Numbered from the stretch's first letter, positions 1-6,876 are shown. The stretch is 21,498 nucleotides of DNA from Flavobacteriaceae bacterium UBA6268 (GCA_002440705.1 DJVA01000101.1:1-21498); one strand, 5' to 3'. Program-made: numbers and translations. Notes: a model not told the origin generated them from the sequence alone.

Positions 1-5
1 CTTTG

Positions 6-88
6 CAACTTTCTTTTGGACCAGTCAAATGCGAAGCATTCATGAACTCCTCTAAAAAAATATTAAAGAGGTGAATAAAAGAAAGTTG
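6..88. repeat. 12-bp perfect inverted repeat
   Basis: CAACTTTCTTTT at 6-17 is repeated as its exact reverse complement at 77-88. The arms enclose 59 nt, which itself contains a short CCTCT (49-53) / AGAGG (67-71) pair around an A/T-rich loop. As RNA this could fold as a long imperfect hairpin. There is no transposase or target duplication to make it an insertion-sequence end. It could be the 3' end or attenuator of a transcript from the left, or chance in an A/T-rich stretch. Confidence 0.45.
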
Positions 89-140
89 AGAACAATTTCT
101 GGCAATGCAAAAAAGAACATAAAAACAATCCTTACTCCCT

Positions 141-232
141 ACCAAAGCCGTATCAAAGGCGGTACAAAGCCGTACCAAAGGCGGTATAAAGGCGGTATAA
201 AGGCGGTATAAGGGCGGTACTAGTGCGGTACT
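141..232. repeat. Degenerate 11-bp direct repeats (GGCGGTATAAA)
   Basis: About eight units of 10-12 nt follow one another, with consensus near AAAGGCGGTAY. Three central copies (about 183-213) are nearly identical and the outer ones drift (AAAGCCGTACC, TAGTGCGGTAC). Units are contiguous, with no unique spacers, so this is not a CRISPR array. No reading frame of note crosses it. Slippage or unequal recombination would be expected to change copy number. Function unknown. Confidence 0.7.
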
Positions 233-284
233 GGCTATTGTCTATGGCTATTTTTTATTGGGGTTCGTACGTTCCCTCAAAAGG

Positions 285-339
285 GGATAACCCACGGATA
301 ACCCATGGATAACCCACGGATAACCCATGGATACCCCAT
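285..339. repeat. 11-bp direct repeats (GGATAACCCAY), alternating
   Basis: Five contiguous 11-nt units start at 285, 296, 307, 318 and 329. The first four alternate strictly at the last base, C, T, C, T, so the real period is a 22-bp dimer; the fifth is degenerate (GGATACCCCAT). It lies about 130 nt upstream of the start at 470 and may be transcribed if a promoter exists further left. It shares the 11-bp period but not the sequence of the array at 141-232. Confidence 0.75.
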
Positions 340-442
340 GCATCACTCAACAACACCTAAAACGCCCCTCTCCTTCGGGGGGAAGGTGTCTGCAGAACGA
401 AAGGGACCTTCCATACTTCAATTTCCAATTCCTACTTTTCCC

Positions 443-450
443 TATCTTTG
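443..450 (+). promoter_or_regulatory. Bacteroidota -7 box, TATCTTTG
   Basis: TATCTTTG is a perfect match to the Bacteroidota -7 consensus TAnnTTTG. The expected -33 TTG at 19 nt spacing is not present (ATT at 421-423), so only half of the promoter is supported. A transcript starting about 455 would have a leader of about 15 nt before the ATG at 470. This is one reason to reject the longer reading frame from 305. Confidence 0.5.
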
Positions 451-469
451 CCCCTACAACCCGTACACC

Positions 470-703
470 ATGGAACTACCCAAATTCCTTTTAGGCGATA
501 ACACGGACTTCCCGGACGCCATTTTCGTGATCCATACCGAGTTCCCCCGTTTCATCATCAACCTCGAAAACGACGAGGTGGAATGGCTGGAGGAGTTCGA
601 CGACCACGACCAAAAAGAACTGGAAACCGAGGCCGAGAACTACATCCGCGAGGCCACCGAATTCTACGACCGCGAAATAGGTCGCTACGACCACGATGCT
701 TGA
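470..703 (+). CDS. Small acidic conserved hypothetical protein, 77 aa
   Basis: The product is 77 residues and strongly acidic, with a run rich in Glu and Asp (EWLEEFDDHDQKELETEAE) followed by a likely amphipathic helix to the C-terminus (FYDREIGRYDHD). There is no signal peptide and no membrane segment, so it is probably cytosolic. I recall similar short proteins next to PAP2 phosphatase genes in flavobacteria, but know of no assigned function. The ATG at 470 is chosen because it follows a TAnnTTTG box by about 20 nt and because the frame upstream is only repeat sequence. Its last 8 nt overlap the start of the PAP2 gene, which suggests translational coupling. The function is not recognised. 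Confidence 0.8.
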   Translation: MELPKFLLGDNTDFPDAIFVIHTEFPRFIINLENDEVEWLEEFDDHDQKELETEAENYIREATEFYDREIGRYDHDA

Positions 704-1268
704 TCGCCTGCAGGCATACGATACCCTACTTTTTCTCTTTCTCAATAACTTGGGAAGTGAGCCCTATGATGGCTTCTGGCTGGTCCTCACCAACAAATGG
801 GCGAGCATTCCGCTGTACGTGGTACTGCTGTACCTAGTGTACCGCAAGTACGCCCTCAAGGGAACCTTGTGGGTGCTGTTGTGCGCCGCAGTCCTGGTTG
901 CAGCTAGCGATCAGTTGGCTAATCTTTTCAAATACATTTTGGTACAACGTCCCCGTCCCTGCCAAGTGGATACCCTGAAGGAGCAAATGCGCTTGGTGGC
1001 ACAGGTTTGCGGACGCTTTGGCTACTATTCAGCTCATGCCTCTGGCAGCATGGCCATAGCCGTGTTTATAGGATTGATCTTCAGGAGCCGTTACCGTTAC
1101 CTACCCTTCATCTTACTACTTTGGGCGGTCCTCATTGGGTACAGCCGAATCTACTTGGGGGTGCATTACCCCTTGGATGTCATCTCGGGCATGGCCTTTG
1201 GAGGCTTTTTGGGGTGGTTAGCCTACCAACTGCAACAATGGGGGCAGCGACGTTTGGCTAAAGCCTAG
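696..1268 (+). CDS. PAP2-family membrane phosphatase
   Basis: A 190-residue integral membrane protein of the type 2 phosphatidic acid phosphatase family, which removes phosphate from lipid phosphates such as phosphatidate or undecaprenyl pyrophosphate at the membrane. The three family motifs are visible: KYILVQRPRP at 79-88 (C1; one residue longer than the textbook K-x6-RP), SAHASGSMA at 112-120 (C2, with the catalytic His114) and SRIYLGVHYPLD at 150-161 (C3, His157 and Asp161). Four to six hydrophobic segments surround them. The start overlaps the upstream acidic protein gene by 8 nt, so the two are probably co-translated. Substrate cannot be told from the sequence; undecaprenyl pyrophosphate recycling is one possibility given the envelope-glycan genes opposite. 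Confidence 0.88.
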   Translation: MLDRLQAYDTLLFLFLNNLGSEPYDGFWLVLTNKWASIPLYVVLLYLVYRKYALKGTLWVLLCAAVLVAASDQLANLFKYILVQRPRPCQVDTLKEQMRLVAQVCGRFGYYSAHASGSMAIAVFIGLIFRSRYRYLPFILLLWAVLIGYSRIYLGVHYPLDVISGMAFGGFLGWLAYQLQQWGQRRLAKA

Positions 1269-1672
1269 GCTTCGGGTGCTTGCAATTCGGGTTTGGGGTA
1301 AAACAAGGCCTTTACCTCGGGCTTCATCAATTCCACCATTGTAAATACACCCAAGAGGATGCCCAGGACCCCGGTCAGGCAATTAAGGATGGCCACTACC
1401 AAGATGAAGTTGTAGTTCCGCACTTCCTTCAAATACTTAGCGGCCAACAAGGTTAAAACACCGAAGGTAAGCGTGAACAGCGTCAAGATCCCCCCGATGA
1501 TGATGAATACATACCCAAAATTGAAGGGAAGGTCTTGCTCTTCTGCCGCCACTAGGCCTACAAAGAAGAAGCCAAAGCAGGCGTAGGCAATGAAGAAAAG
1601 CGATAACAGGAGTGTAAGGATCCCTTTTACCATAAATAGGAGGCTGAAGGTGCCAAGGTTGTGCGTTTTCAT
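1265..1672 (-). CDS. Small multi-pass membrane protein, unknown function
   Basis: A 135-residue protein with three or four hydrophobic segments: a long one at about 8-42 (probably two helices around the aromatic FIAYACFGFFF), one at about 51-78 and one at about 86-113. The C-terminal tail is short and proline-containing. I do not recognise the family. It lies 39 nt downstream of the GT39 gene on the same strand and may be the last gene of that operon. It converges on the PAP2 gene; the two stop codons (both TAG) overlap inside a 12-bp palindrome at 1261-1272. Confidence 0.7.
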   Translation of the reverse strand: MKTHNLGTFSLLFMVKGILTLLLSLFFIAYACFGFFFVGLVAAEEQDLPFNFGYVFIIIGGILTLFTLTFGVLTLLAAKYLKEVRNYNFILVVAILNCLTGVLGILLGVFTMVELMKPEVKALFYPKPELQAPEA

Positions 1673-1711
1673 GAATGTGGGTTTGTGTAGCAGGTTAGTA
1701 GCAATAGGCAG

Positions 1712-3346
1712 TTATTTGTTACGCTCCAGCAGGTAGAAATCGCGCCACAACCGCGGACGGTGGGAGCGTTCCCCAGAGGCCTTGGGGTTCATGTCGTAGC
1801 GGGTAATCTTTTGGATGTGATACTCCTTGAACTGCCGTTGCAGTCGTTGTTGGTGTTCTTCCGAAACCAACAGCCCGAAACGGTCTTCCTTGGGGTATTC
1901 CACCTGGCCGTTTTCCGAAAGCACGGGGATGGGTTTGCCGTAGGCCCAGACCATCTCGGGGGTAAAGCTTCCCAATTCGTACACCGAGAGTTGGGTTTCT
2001 GCCTGCCAATCGTTCAGCAGGGCCGTGCTTTTGTATTCAGGATTGATGGTGAGCGCACTCGAAATGGGCAGTCCGAAGCACAGGACTGCCAGGATGAAGA
2101 CAATGGACCCGTAAAAGGCTTTGGGGAGGTCTTTCCGCAGTAAACTCCGTAAGAGGTAAGCCCCAATTACAAATAGGGAAATGGAAAGCAGCACGTACCA
2201 AAGCCAATGTCCATCCAATCGGTCCTGTAAGTAAAGGTACCCTCCTAGGGGGAAGGCCAGTCCTACGAGGGCTAGCAGGCCAAAGTGTAGGTACACGGGC
2301 AGTTTTTCCCAAGGGTTTTTTAAGGTCTTGAAACTGCGGAAAAGGTAGTCCACGTAATAGGCGGTGTTCATTGCCAAGGGGATCAGTACCGGCAGGAGGT
2401 AGCGCGATTTCTTTTCAGGAATCAGGGAGAGCAGTACCACCGATAGTATCGTCCACCAGAATGTGAAACGGTAGCCTTTTTTATCCACCACCCTATTTTT
2501 GAGGTAAGGGTAGAGCAGTCCCACAAAGGCGGGGAGGGTCCATAGGCCGCTTTGGGTGAAGAAGCTCCAGTAATAGTAAAATGGACGCGTGTTGTAGCCA
2601 GCCCAATTGGTCGCTTCCTTTTGGGTGATTTTGGTCACGGCGGCCGTGTCGAAGGTGTAGGTATACCAAAACCACCATCCCGAGACCAGGGTGGCTACCA
2701 CCAAGAATAGGAGCAATGGCAACCAGCGGCTTTTCATTCCTTTAAACCGGTACACCCAACCGTAACTTAACAGGAAGGGGAGCATCAGGGCATAAAGCGA
2801 TACCGGGCCCTTGCTCATGAACGAAGCTCCAAAAAAAAGAGCTGCCCAGAACGCGTGTTGGTATTTCTTTTCAGGATGGGTAAAAAACTGCCACAATTGG
2901 TAGAGGCATCCCATCATGAAGGCATGGGTAAAGACGTCCCATTGGCCATTGCGCCCCGCAAAGATGATGTAAAAAGACGTAGCCGCAATTAATGCACTGA
3001 GGAGCGCATAGGGTTTTTGGGACGTAACCTTAGCCGCCAATTTGTAGGTAAACAGTACCGTTAGCAATCCCATGAAGGCCGCGGGAAGGCGTAAGGCCCA
3101 CAAGCTTTTGAGCCCAAAGATCAAAGCCGAAAAGGCCGTAAGCCAGGTAGGCAAGGGCGGTTTTTGGTAGCGCGGTTCACCGTTAATGGTAGTGAGCAGC
3201 CAATGCCCGTATTGGATCATCTCGCGAGCAGTGATGAAGTTGCGGGCTTCCATGATGTTCACAAAAATGGCATCGAGGTTTACGAAGAACACTCCCAGGC
3301 AGACCAGCGTCAGGAAGAGGATGGGATGTTTAGTCGGCCACTTCAT
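1712..3346 (-). CDS. GT39 ArnT-like glycosyltransferase, membrane
   Basis: A polytopic protein of 544 residues with about a dozen hydrophobic segments and a soluble C-terminal part. It fits the GT39/PMT/ArnT superfamily, which moves a sugar from a polyprenyl-phosphate donor onto an acceptor on the outer face of the inner membrane. The first extracytoplasmic loop has the family signature: an acidic-x-Arg pair (EAR, 33-35) followed by REMIQYGHW (41-49) and YQKPPLPTW (60-68), as in ArnT-type enzymes. The ATG at 3346 is preferred; an in-frame TTG nine nt earlier (3355) is possible. The start overlaps the LAB_N gene by 17 nt, and the ArnC-like gene is just upstream, so donor synthesis and transfer are encoded together. 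Acceptor and sugar are unknown. Confidence 0.85.
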   Translation of the reverse strand: MKWPTKHPILFLTLVCLGVFFVNLDAIFVNIMEARNFITAREMIQYGHWLLTTINGEPRYQKPPLPTWLTAFSALIFGLKSLWALRLPAAFMGLLTVLFTYKLAAKVTSQKPYALLSALIAATSFYIIFAGRNGQWDVFTHAFMMGCLYQLWQFFTHPEKKYQHAFWAALFFGASFMSKGPVSLYALMLPFLLSYGWVYRFKGMKSRWLPLLLFLVVATLVSGWWFWYTYTFDTAAVTKITQKEATNWAGYNTRPFYYYWSFFTQSGLWTLPAFVGLLYPYLKNRVVDKKGYRFTFWWTILSVVLLSLIPEKKSRYLLPVLIPLAMNTAYYVDYLFRSFKTLKNPWEKLPVYLHFGLLALVGLAFPLGGYLYLQDRLDGHWLWYVLLSISLFVIGAYLLRSLLRKDLPKAFYGSIVFILAVLCFGLPISSALTINPEYKSTALLNDWQAETQLSVYELGSFTPEMVWAYGKPIPVLSENGQVEYPKEDRFGLLVSEEHQQRLQRQFKEYHIQKITRYDMNPKASGERSHRPRLWRDFYLLERNK

Positions 3347-3956
3347 TCTTTCCAATAAAGATGTTCCGTATATAGATGATCAAACCGGCGCCGTGACCAA
3401 TCAGTAAAACAGGGTCGTGGCGGTAGAGGGCATAGACGATGATCAAGGTGGCCCCTAAGGCACTCAATCGCCAGAAACCCACGGGGAGGTGGGATATTTT
3501 TTTCCGTTCCGAATAGATCCATTGGTAGACGAACCGAAAGGTAAACAATACCTGGGCAACCACCCCCAGCCACAAGAGCCAATTGGGGATGTCCTCATTG
3601 TGGAACAGGGCATTGAGATCGTATTCGCCGTTGTTGTACCCGTAGATGACGATGAGGACAGGGAATATCAGTAAAAAGGTTCGGAACCACCACGGACTCT
3701 TTTGCCATTCGCCCTGGAGGTGCAGGTTCCGCACGTAGATGAAATAGGTAAGCGACTGCCCCAGCATGATAGCAAAATCGTTACGAAGATAGCCGTATAC
3801 GAACAGCAGGAAGGAAGCCAGCAAACTTAGTTTCCAGAACAGGGAAGGGGTGATGATGCGCTTGTGCTTTTCGGAAAGGAACCACTGTACAAAGAGCCTT
3901 CCCGAAAAAAGAATTTGCGCCAAATACCCGATGCCATACATTACCCAATCGCTCAT
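3330..3956 (-). CDS. Two-repeat LAB_N membrane protein
   Basis: A 208-residue membrane protein made of two copies of the domain otherwise seen at the N-terminus of some lipid-A-disaccharide synthases (LAB_N). Repeat 1 spans about 9-80 and repeat 2 about 130-201. They share a clear pattern: AQ-x-LF-x2-R-x3-QW-x2-SE near the start, a P and FW in the middle, and IY-x-RN near the end. Each repeat has about three hydrophobic helices and a separate helix (about 92-108) joins them, giving a 3+1+3 layout like SWEET sugar transporters. There is no LpxB catalytic domain. ATGA overlap with the glycosyltransferase upstream and overlap with the GT39 gene downstream indicate one operon. I infer a transport or flippase role for a lipid-linked sugar; this is not established for the family. 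Confidence 0.85.
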   Translation of the reverse strand: MSDWVMYGIGYLAQILFSGRLFVQWFLSEKHKRIITPSLFWKLSLLASFLLFVYGYLRNDFAIMLGQSLTYFIYVRNLHLQGEWQKSPWWFRTFLLIFPVLIVIYGYNNGEYDLNALFHNEDIPNWLLWLGVVAQVLFTFRFVYQWIYSERKKISHLPVGFWRLSALGATLIIVYALYRHDPVLLIGHGAGLIIYIRNIFIGKNEVAD

Positions 3957-4663
3957 CCTTGGTCTTTCACCTCGTAATTAATGTATTTCTTTTTCATCCA
4001 CAAATAGGCAAAGCAATCCATCAAAGGTCCCAATAGCCTGTTCCACAATCCAAATTTGGCCGTCCCGGCTATGCGTGGGAAGTGCCGCACCGGTATTTGG
4101 ATAATCTTTCCGTGTTGCAAAAGGATCATAGCAGGCAGGAAGCGGTGCAGTCCCTTGAACATGGGGATGCGCTTAGCATAATCGGTTTTAATGACCTTCA
4201 GGGGGCAACCGGTATCGTCCATGCCGTCGTGGGTAAATGCCCTGCGTATGCTGTTGGCGATGCGGGAAGACATATTCTTTACAAAGGAATCCTTGCGGTC
4301 GGCCCGAACGCCCGTGACCAAATCATAGTCACCAATGTATTCCAGGAGTTTGTTGAAGTCCTCTGGAGCCGTTTGCAAATCACTGTCGATGTAGCCCAAC
4401 AAAGGGCTCTCCACATGGTCGAATCCTGCTTTGATAGCCGCACTCAAGCCACGGTTTTCCTTGAAGGAAATGTAGTGAAATGCCTCGTTGCGATTGCAGA
4501 TGGCTTCGATGAGGATCTGGCTGTTGTCCTTCGAACCATCGTTTACGAAGAGGATGGCCGTTTTCTTGGCGGCGATTTGGATGTAGGCCACGAGTTCCTG
4601 CTCTACGCGTTCCAGGTTGTCTTCTTCATTGTAAACGGGCACGATGATGGTGAATTCGTACAT
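3953..4663 (-). CDS. GT2 DPM1/ArnC-like polyprenyl-phosphate glycosyltransferase
   Basis: A 236-residue family 2 glycosyltransferase of the dolichol-phosphate mannosyltransferase type, expected to load a sugar from a nucleotide sugar onto undecaprenyl phosphate at the cytosolic membrane face. It opens with the classic TIIVPVYNEEDNL, has FVNDGSKDNS (the DGS nucleotide-binding motif) and YIDSDLQTAPED (the DxD-type metal site). No strong C-terminal pair of membrane helices is seen, so it is the soluble or peripheral form. The start at 4663 is chosen because a perfect -7 box (4688-4695) lies too close to the upstream candidates: the TTG at 4690 is inside the box and the ATG at 4678 would be nearly leaderless. 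It is the first gene of the LAB_N/GT39 operon. Confidence 0.87.
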   Translation of the reverse strand: MYEFTIIVPVYNEEDNLERVEQELVAYIQIAAKKTAILFVNDGSKDNSQILIEAICNRNEAFHYISFKENRGLSAAIKAGFDHVESPLLGYIDSDLQTAPEDFNKLLEYIGDYDLVTGVRADRKDSFVKNMSSRIANSIRRAFTHDGMDDTGCPLKVIKTDYAKRIPMFKGLHRFLPAMILLQHGKIIQIPVRHFPRIAGTAKFGLWNRLLGPLMDCFAYLWMKKKYINYEVKDQG

Positions 4664-4687
4664 AGGAGGATGCTTCATTTGCTGCTG

Positions 4688-4695
4688 CAAAAGTA
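4688..4695 (-). promoter_or_regulatory. -7 box TACTTTTG for the GT2 operon
   Basis: Read on the minus strand this is TACTTTTG, a perfect TAnnTTTG. At the -33 position the sequence is CTGA rather than TTG, so the match is partial. The implied transcript starts about 4680-4684, leaving 17-21 nt before the ATG at 4663. Confidence 0.5.
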
Positions 4696-4760
4696 TTTCT
4701 TTTTGGTGAATTAATCAGAAACCCAAAAAAGTGGTTACTTTGTAGGACTAAACCCTACGG

Positions 4761-5702
4761 ATGAACGTACTCGTAACCGGTGCCGCCGGATTCATTGGTT
4801 CCCATACAGCAGAACGCTTGCAGGCGATGGGGCATAAGGTAGTGGCCCTGGACAACTTTTCGCCCTACTACGACGTTTCCTTGAAACAGTTGAATGTCGA
4901 TGCCCTGAAGGCAAAGGGAATAACGGTACAGCATTGCGATTTGCGTACGGACAACCTATCTGAATACATTCCAGAAGGGATCAGTCATGTGTTTCATTAT
5001 GCAGCGCATCCTGGGATTTCCCAAACCAGCTCGTTTGAGGATTATTTTTCCAACAACTTTTTTGGAACCCAACGCTTGTTGGATTTGTTCGAAACCTTTC
5101 AGCAAAAACCCTTTTTCGTAAACATTGCCACTTCGTCCATCTATGGGCTTTACGCCACCATGACCGAGGATCAAGCCCCACAACCGGCTTCTTGGTATGG
5201 GGTCACCAAATTGGCCGCCGAACAATTGGTGCTGGCCTACTCCCGAAGAGGGCTGCTGCAAGGCACCTCTTTGCGGTTGTATTCGGTGTACGGCCCTAGG
5301 GAACGCCCGGACAAGCTCTATACCCGTTTGATCGACTGTGGCCTGAACGACAAGCCTTTTCCTTTGTACGAAGGCAGTGAGCACCACCTGCGCAGCTTTA
5401 CCTACGTGCAAGACATTGTGGACGGTGTGGTGAGTGTGATGGGCAAGGAAGCGGTGTGCAACACGGAAATCTTCAACCTAGGGACGGAGGAGGAAAACAC
5501 CACGGCTACGGGCATTGCCACGGTAGAGGCTATTCTGGGCACGAAAATAACCATAGAAAATAAACCTCCCCGTCCCGGCGACCAGTCGCGTACCTGCGCT
5601 AACATCGACAAAGCCAGGAGATTGTTGGATTACCATCCGCAGACTTCCTTAAAAGAAGGTTTGGAAGCTCAGGTGAAGTGGTTTAGGGAGCAGTTTACTT
5701 AG
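4761..5702 (+). CDS. NAD-dependent epimerase/dehydratase (extended SDR)
   Basis: A 313-residue extended short-chain dehydrogenase/reductase that most resembles UDP-sugar 4-epimerases (UDP-glucose or UDP-glucuronate type). Visible are the Rossmann motif TGAAGFIG at 6-13, an acidic residue closing the second strand (Asp31, NAD preference), the active-site Ser in ATSSIYG (123-129) and the Tyr146-x3-Lys150 pair in SWYGVTK. LRLYSVYGPRERPD (171-184) is typical for the sugar-nucleotide binding part. It probably supplies an activated sugar for envelope glycans. It is transcribed away from the glycosyltransferase operon; TTACTTTG (4735-4742, 7 of 8 to the -7 consensus) precedes the ATG. The last 8 nt overlap the end of meaB on the other strand. 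The exact substrate cannot be read from sequence. Confidence 0.85.
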   Translation: MNVLVTGAAGFIGSHTAERLQAMGHKVVALDNFSPYYDVSLKQLNVDALKAKGITVQHCDLRTDNLSEYIPEGISHVFHYAAHPGISQTSSFEDYFSNNFFGTQRLLDLFETFQQKPFFVNIATSSIYGLYATMTEDQAPQPASWYGVTKLAAEQLVLAYSRRGLLQGTSLRLYSVYGPRERPDKLYTRLIDCGLNDKPFPLYEGSEHHLRSFTYVQDIVDGVVSVMGKEAVCNTEIFNLGTEEENTTATGIATVEAILGTKITIENKPPRPGDQSRTCANIDKARRLLDYHPQTSLKEGLEAQVKWFREQFT

Positions 5703-6777
5703 TAAGGGACAACAGGACCTCCGCCGCTTCAAAAGGGGTGGTCTTGTTTTCGGAAAGTAGTTGCAATTGTTGTTCCAGCGCTTTTTGCACCTTGGGATTG
5801 TCGTAAAATTGATCTTTCAATTGGCCTTCGATGGTTTGTTTCAACCAAAACTGGTTCTGCTCGTTGCGTTTTTGTTGGAAGTAGCCGTTTTTCTTCACCC
5901 CCTTCACATACGTTTCAATGAGTTCCCACACTTCTTGGATGCCTTCATTTTTCAGGGAGGAGCAGGTGAGGGTCTTTGGGGTCCATCCACTTTCTTTTTC
6001 AGGGTAGAGGTGAAGGGCTCGGTTGAATTCGGCTTGCGCCAGTTTTGCCGCCTTCACATTTTCCCCATCGGCCTTATTAATGACGATGGCATCGGCCATT
6101 TCCATAATGCCGCGTTTGATGCCCTGTAGTTCATCTCCTGCTCCGGCGAGCTTCAGCAATAAAAAGAAATCGGTCATGCTGTGTACGGCGGTTTCACTTT
6201 GCCCTACCCCTACAGTCTCGATAAGAATTACATCATAACCCGCAGCTTCACATAACACCATGGCCTCTCGGGTTTTTCTGGCCACCCCGCCCAGGGATTC
6301 CCCACTGGCTGAGGGACGGATGAAGGCCTTGGGGTTTTTTACCAAGTCTTCCATGCGGGTCTTGTCGCCCAAAATGCTTCCCTTACTCAAGGTGCTGGTA
6401 GGATCTACCGCAAGTACGGCTACCTTTTTACCTTGATTGGTCAGGAAAGTCCCAAAACTTTCGATGAAGGTACTTTTTCCCACTCCGGGTACTCCCGTAA
6501 TCCCAATCCGAATGGAGGCATTGGCATGGGGCAGACAGGTTTGGATGAGCTCTTTGGCATCCTTTTGGTGTTTGGCTGCCGTACTTTCGATGAGGGTAAT
6601 CCCCCGGCTGAGTGCCATAGGGTTGCCTTGGAGGAGCTCTTGGGCCAATTCGCGAATGGAAAGGGGTTTACGCCTGCGCTCCTGAATCTTTTTGGCAGAA
6701 GCTTCATTAGCAGAGGAAGGATGGGGGATGCCTTCCTTTTCCTGTAGCGCCGAAGCATGTTTTGGCGGTGTTCCCAT
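5695..6777 (-). CDS. meaB: Methylmalonyl-CoA mutase-associated GTPase MeaB
   Basis: A 360-residue G3E-family P-loop GTPase of the MeaB/ArgK type, which guards loading and integrity of adenosylcobalamin in methylmalonyl-CoA mutase. Motifs: Walker A GVPGVGKST at 95-103, the switch segment LAVDPTS, Walker B/switch II with ETVGVGQSE and the guanine-specificity motif NKADGEN. The N-terminal 40 residues before the helical region are polar and longer than in some homologues, but the ATG at 6777 is clear. The mutase subunits are not in the window; the only other cobalamin gene here is the adenosyltransferase at 15010-15579. It converges on the epimerase with an 8-nt overlap of coding ends. Confidence 0.93.
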   Translation of the reverse strand: MGTPPKHASALQEKEGIPHPSSANEASAKKIQERRRKPLSIRELAQELLQGNPMALSRGITLIESTAAKHQKDAKELIQTCLPHANASIRIGITGVPGVGKSTFIESFGTFLTNQGKKVAVLAVDPTSTLSKGSILGDKTRMEDLVKNPKAFIRPSASGESLGGVARKTREAMVLCEAAGYDVILIETVGVGQSETAVHSMTDFFLLLKLAGAGDELQGIKRGIMEMADAIVINKADGENVKAAKLAQAEFNRALHLYPEKESGWTPKTLTCSSLKNEGIQEVWELIETYVKGVKKNGYFQQKRNEQNQFWLKQTIEGQLKDQFYDNPKVQKALEQQLQLLSENKTTPFEAAEVLLSLTK

Positions 6778-6816
6778 GCAGGGAAGTTAAAACATTTTTA
6801 TAAATTGATGCTTCTT

Positions 6817-6842
6817 TGCAACATCACTTTTTTTTAGTCGTC
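6817..6842 (+). promoter_or_regulatory. ECF-type promoter candidate, TGCAAC-N16-CGTC
   Basis: TGCAAC at 6817-6822 and CGTC at 6839-6842 are separated by 16 nt. CGTC is a typical -10 core for ECF sigma factors and an AAC-ending -35 is typical as well. The same layout, with TGTAAC, stands before the second sigma gene. It would drive the sigma operon starting at 6877 and suggests autoregulation. Confidence 0.4.
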
Positions 6843-6876
6843 TTTAGTCCGAACAGCAACCAAAAAAACCATCACT

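Larger units (their letters stand above)
1..469. other. Non-coding left flank with repeats
   Basis: No convincing gene is visible in this stretch. A reading frame open from 305 is low-complexity repeat translation until the ATG at 470, so I treat 305-469 as untranslated. The region holds an inverted repeat (6-88), two arrays of 11-bp repeats (141-232 and 285-339), a weak hairpin-like segment around 354-388 (CACCT/AGGTG outside, CCCC/GGGG inside) and a promoter box at 443-450. Whatever gene lies to the left ends outside the window. Confidence 0.6.

Noticed and set aside
141..339. Possible CRISPR array
   Set aside because: Repeat units are 11 nt, contiguous and without unique spacers; no cas genes are present.
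354..388. Hairpin with CACCT/AGGTG and CCCC/GGGG arms
   Set aside because: The stems are short, interrupted and can pair in several ways; no T-run follows and the position upstream of a gene gives no clear role.
305..469. Upstream extension of the 77-residue protein to an ATG at 305
   Set aside because: The extra 55 codons translate repeats and low-complexity DNA, and a perfect -7 box at 443-450 lies inside them.
3347..3355. TTG start nine bases upstream for the GT39 protein
   Set aside because: The ATG at 3346 is a normal start directly before the first membrane helix and adds no gap in homology.
4664..4690. Longer N-terminus for the GT2 protein (TTG at 4690 or ATG at 4678)
   Set aside because: The TTG is inside the -7 box and the ATG at 4678 would be almost leaderless; family homology begins just after the ATG at 4663. 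The ATG at 4678 is not excluded.
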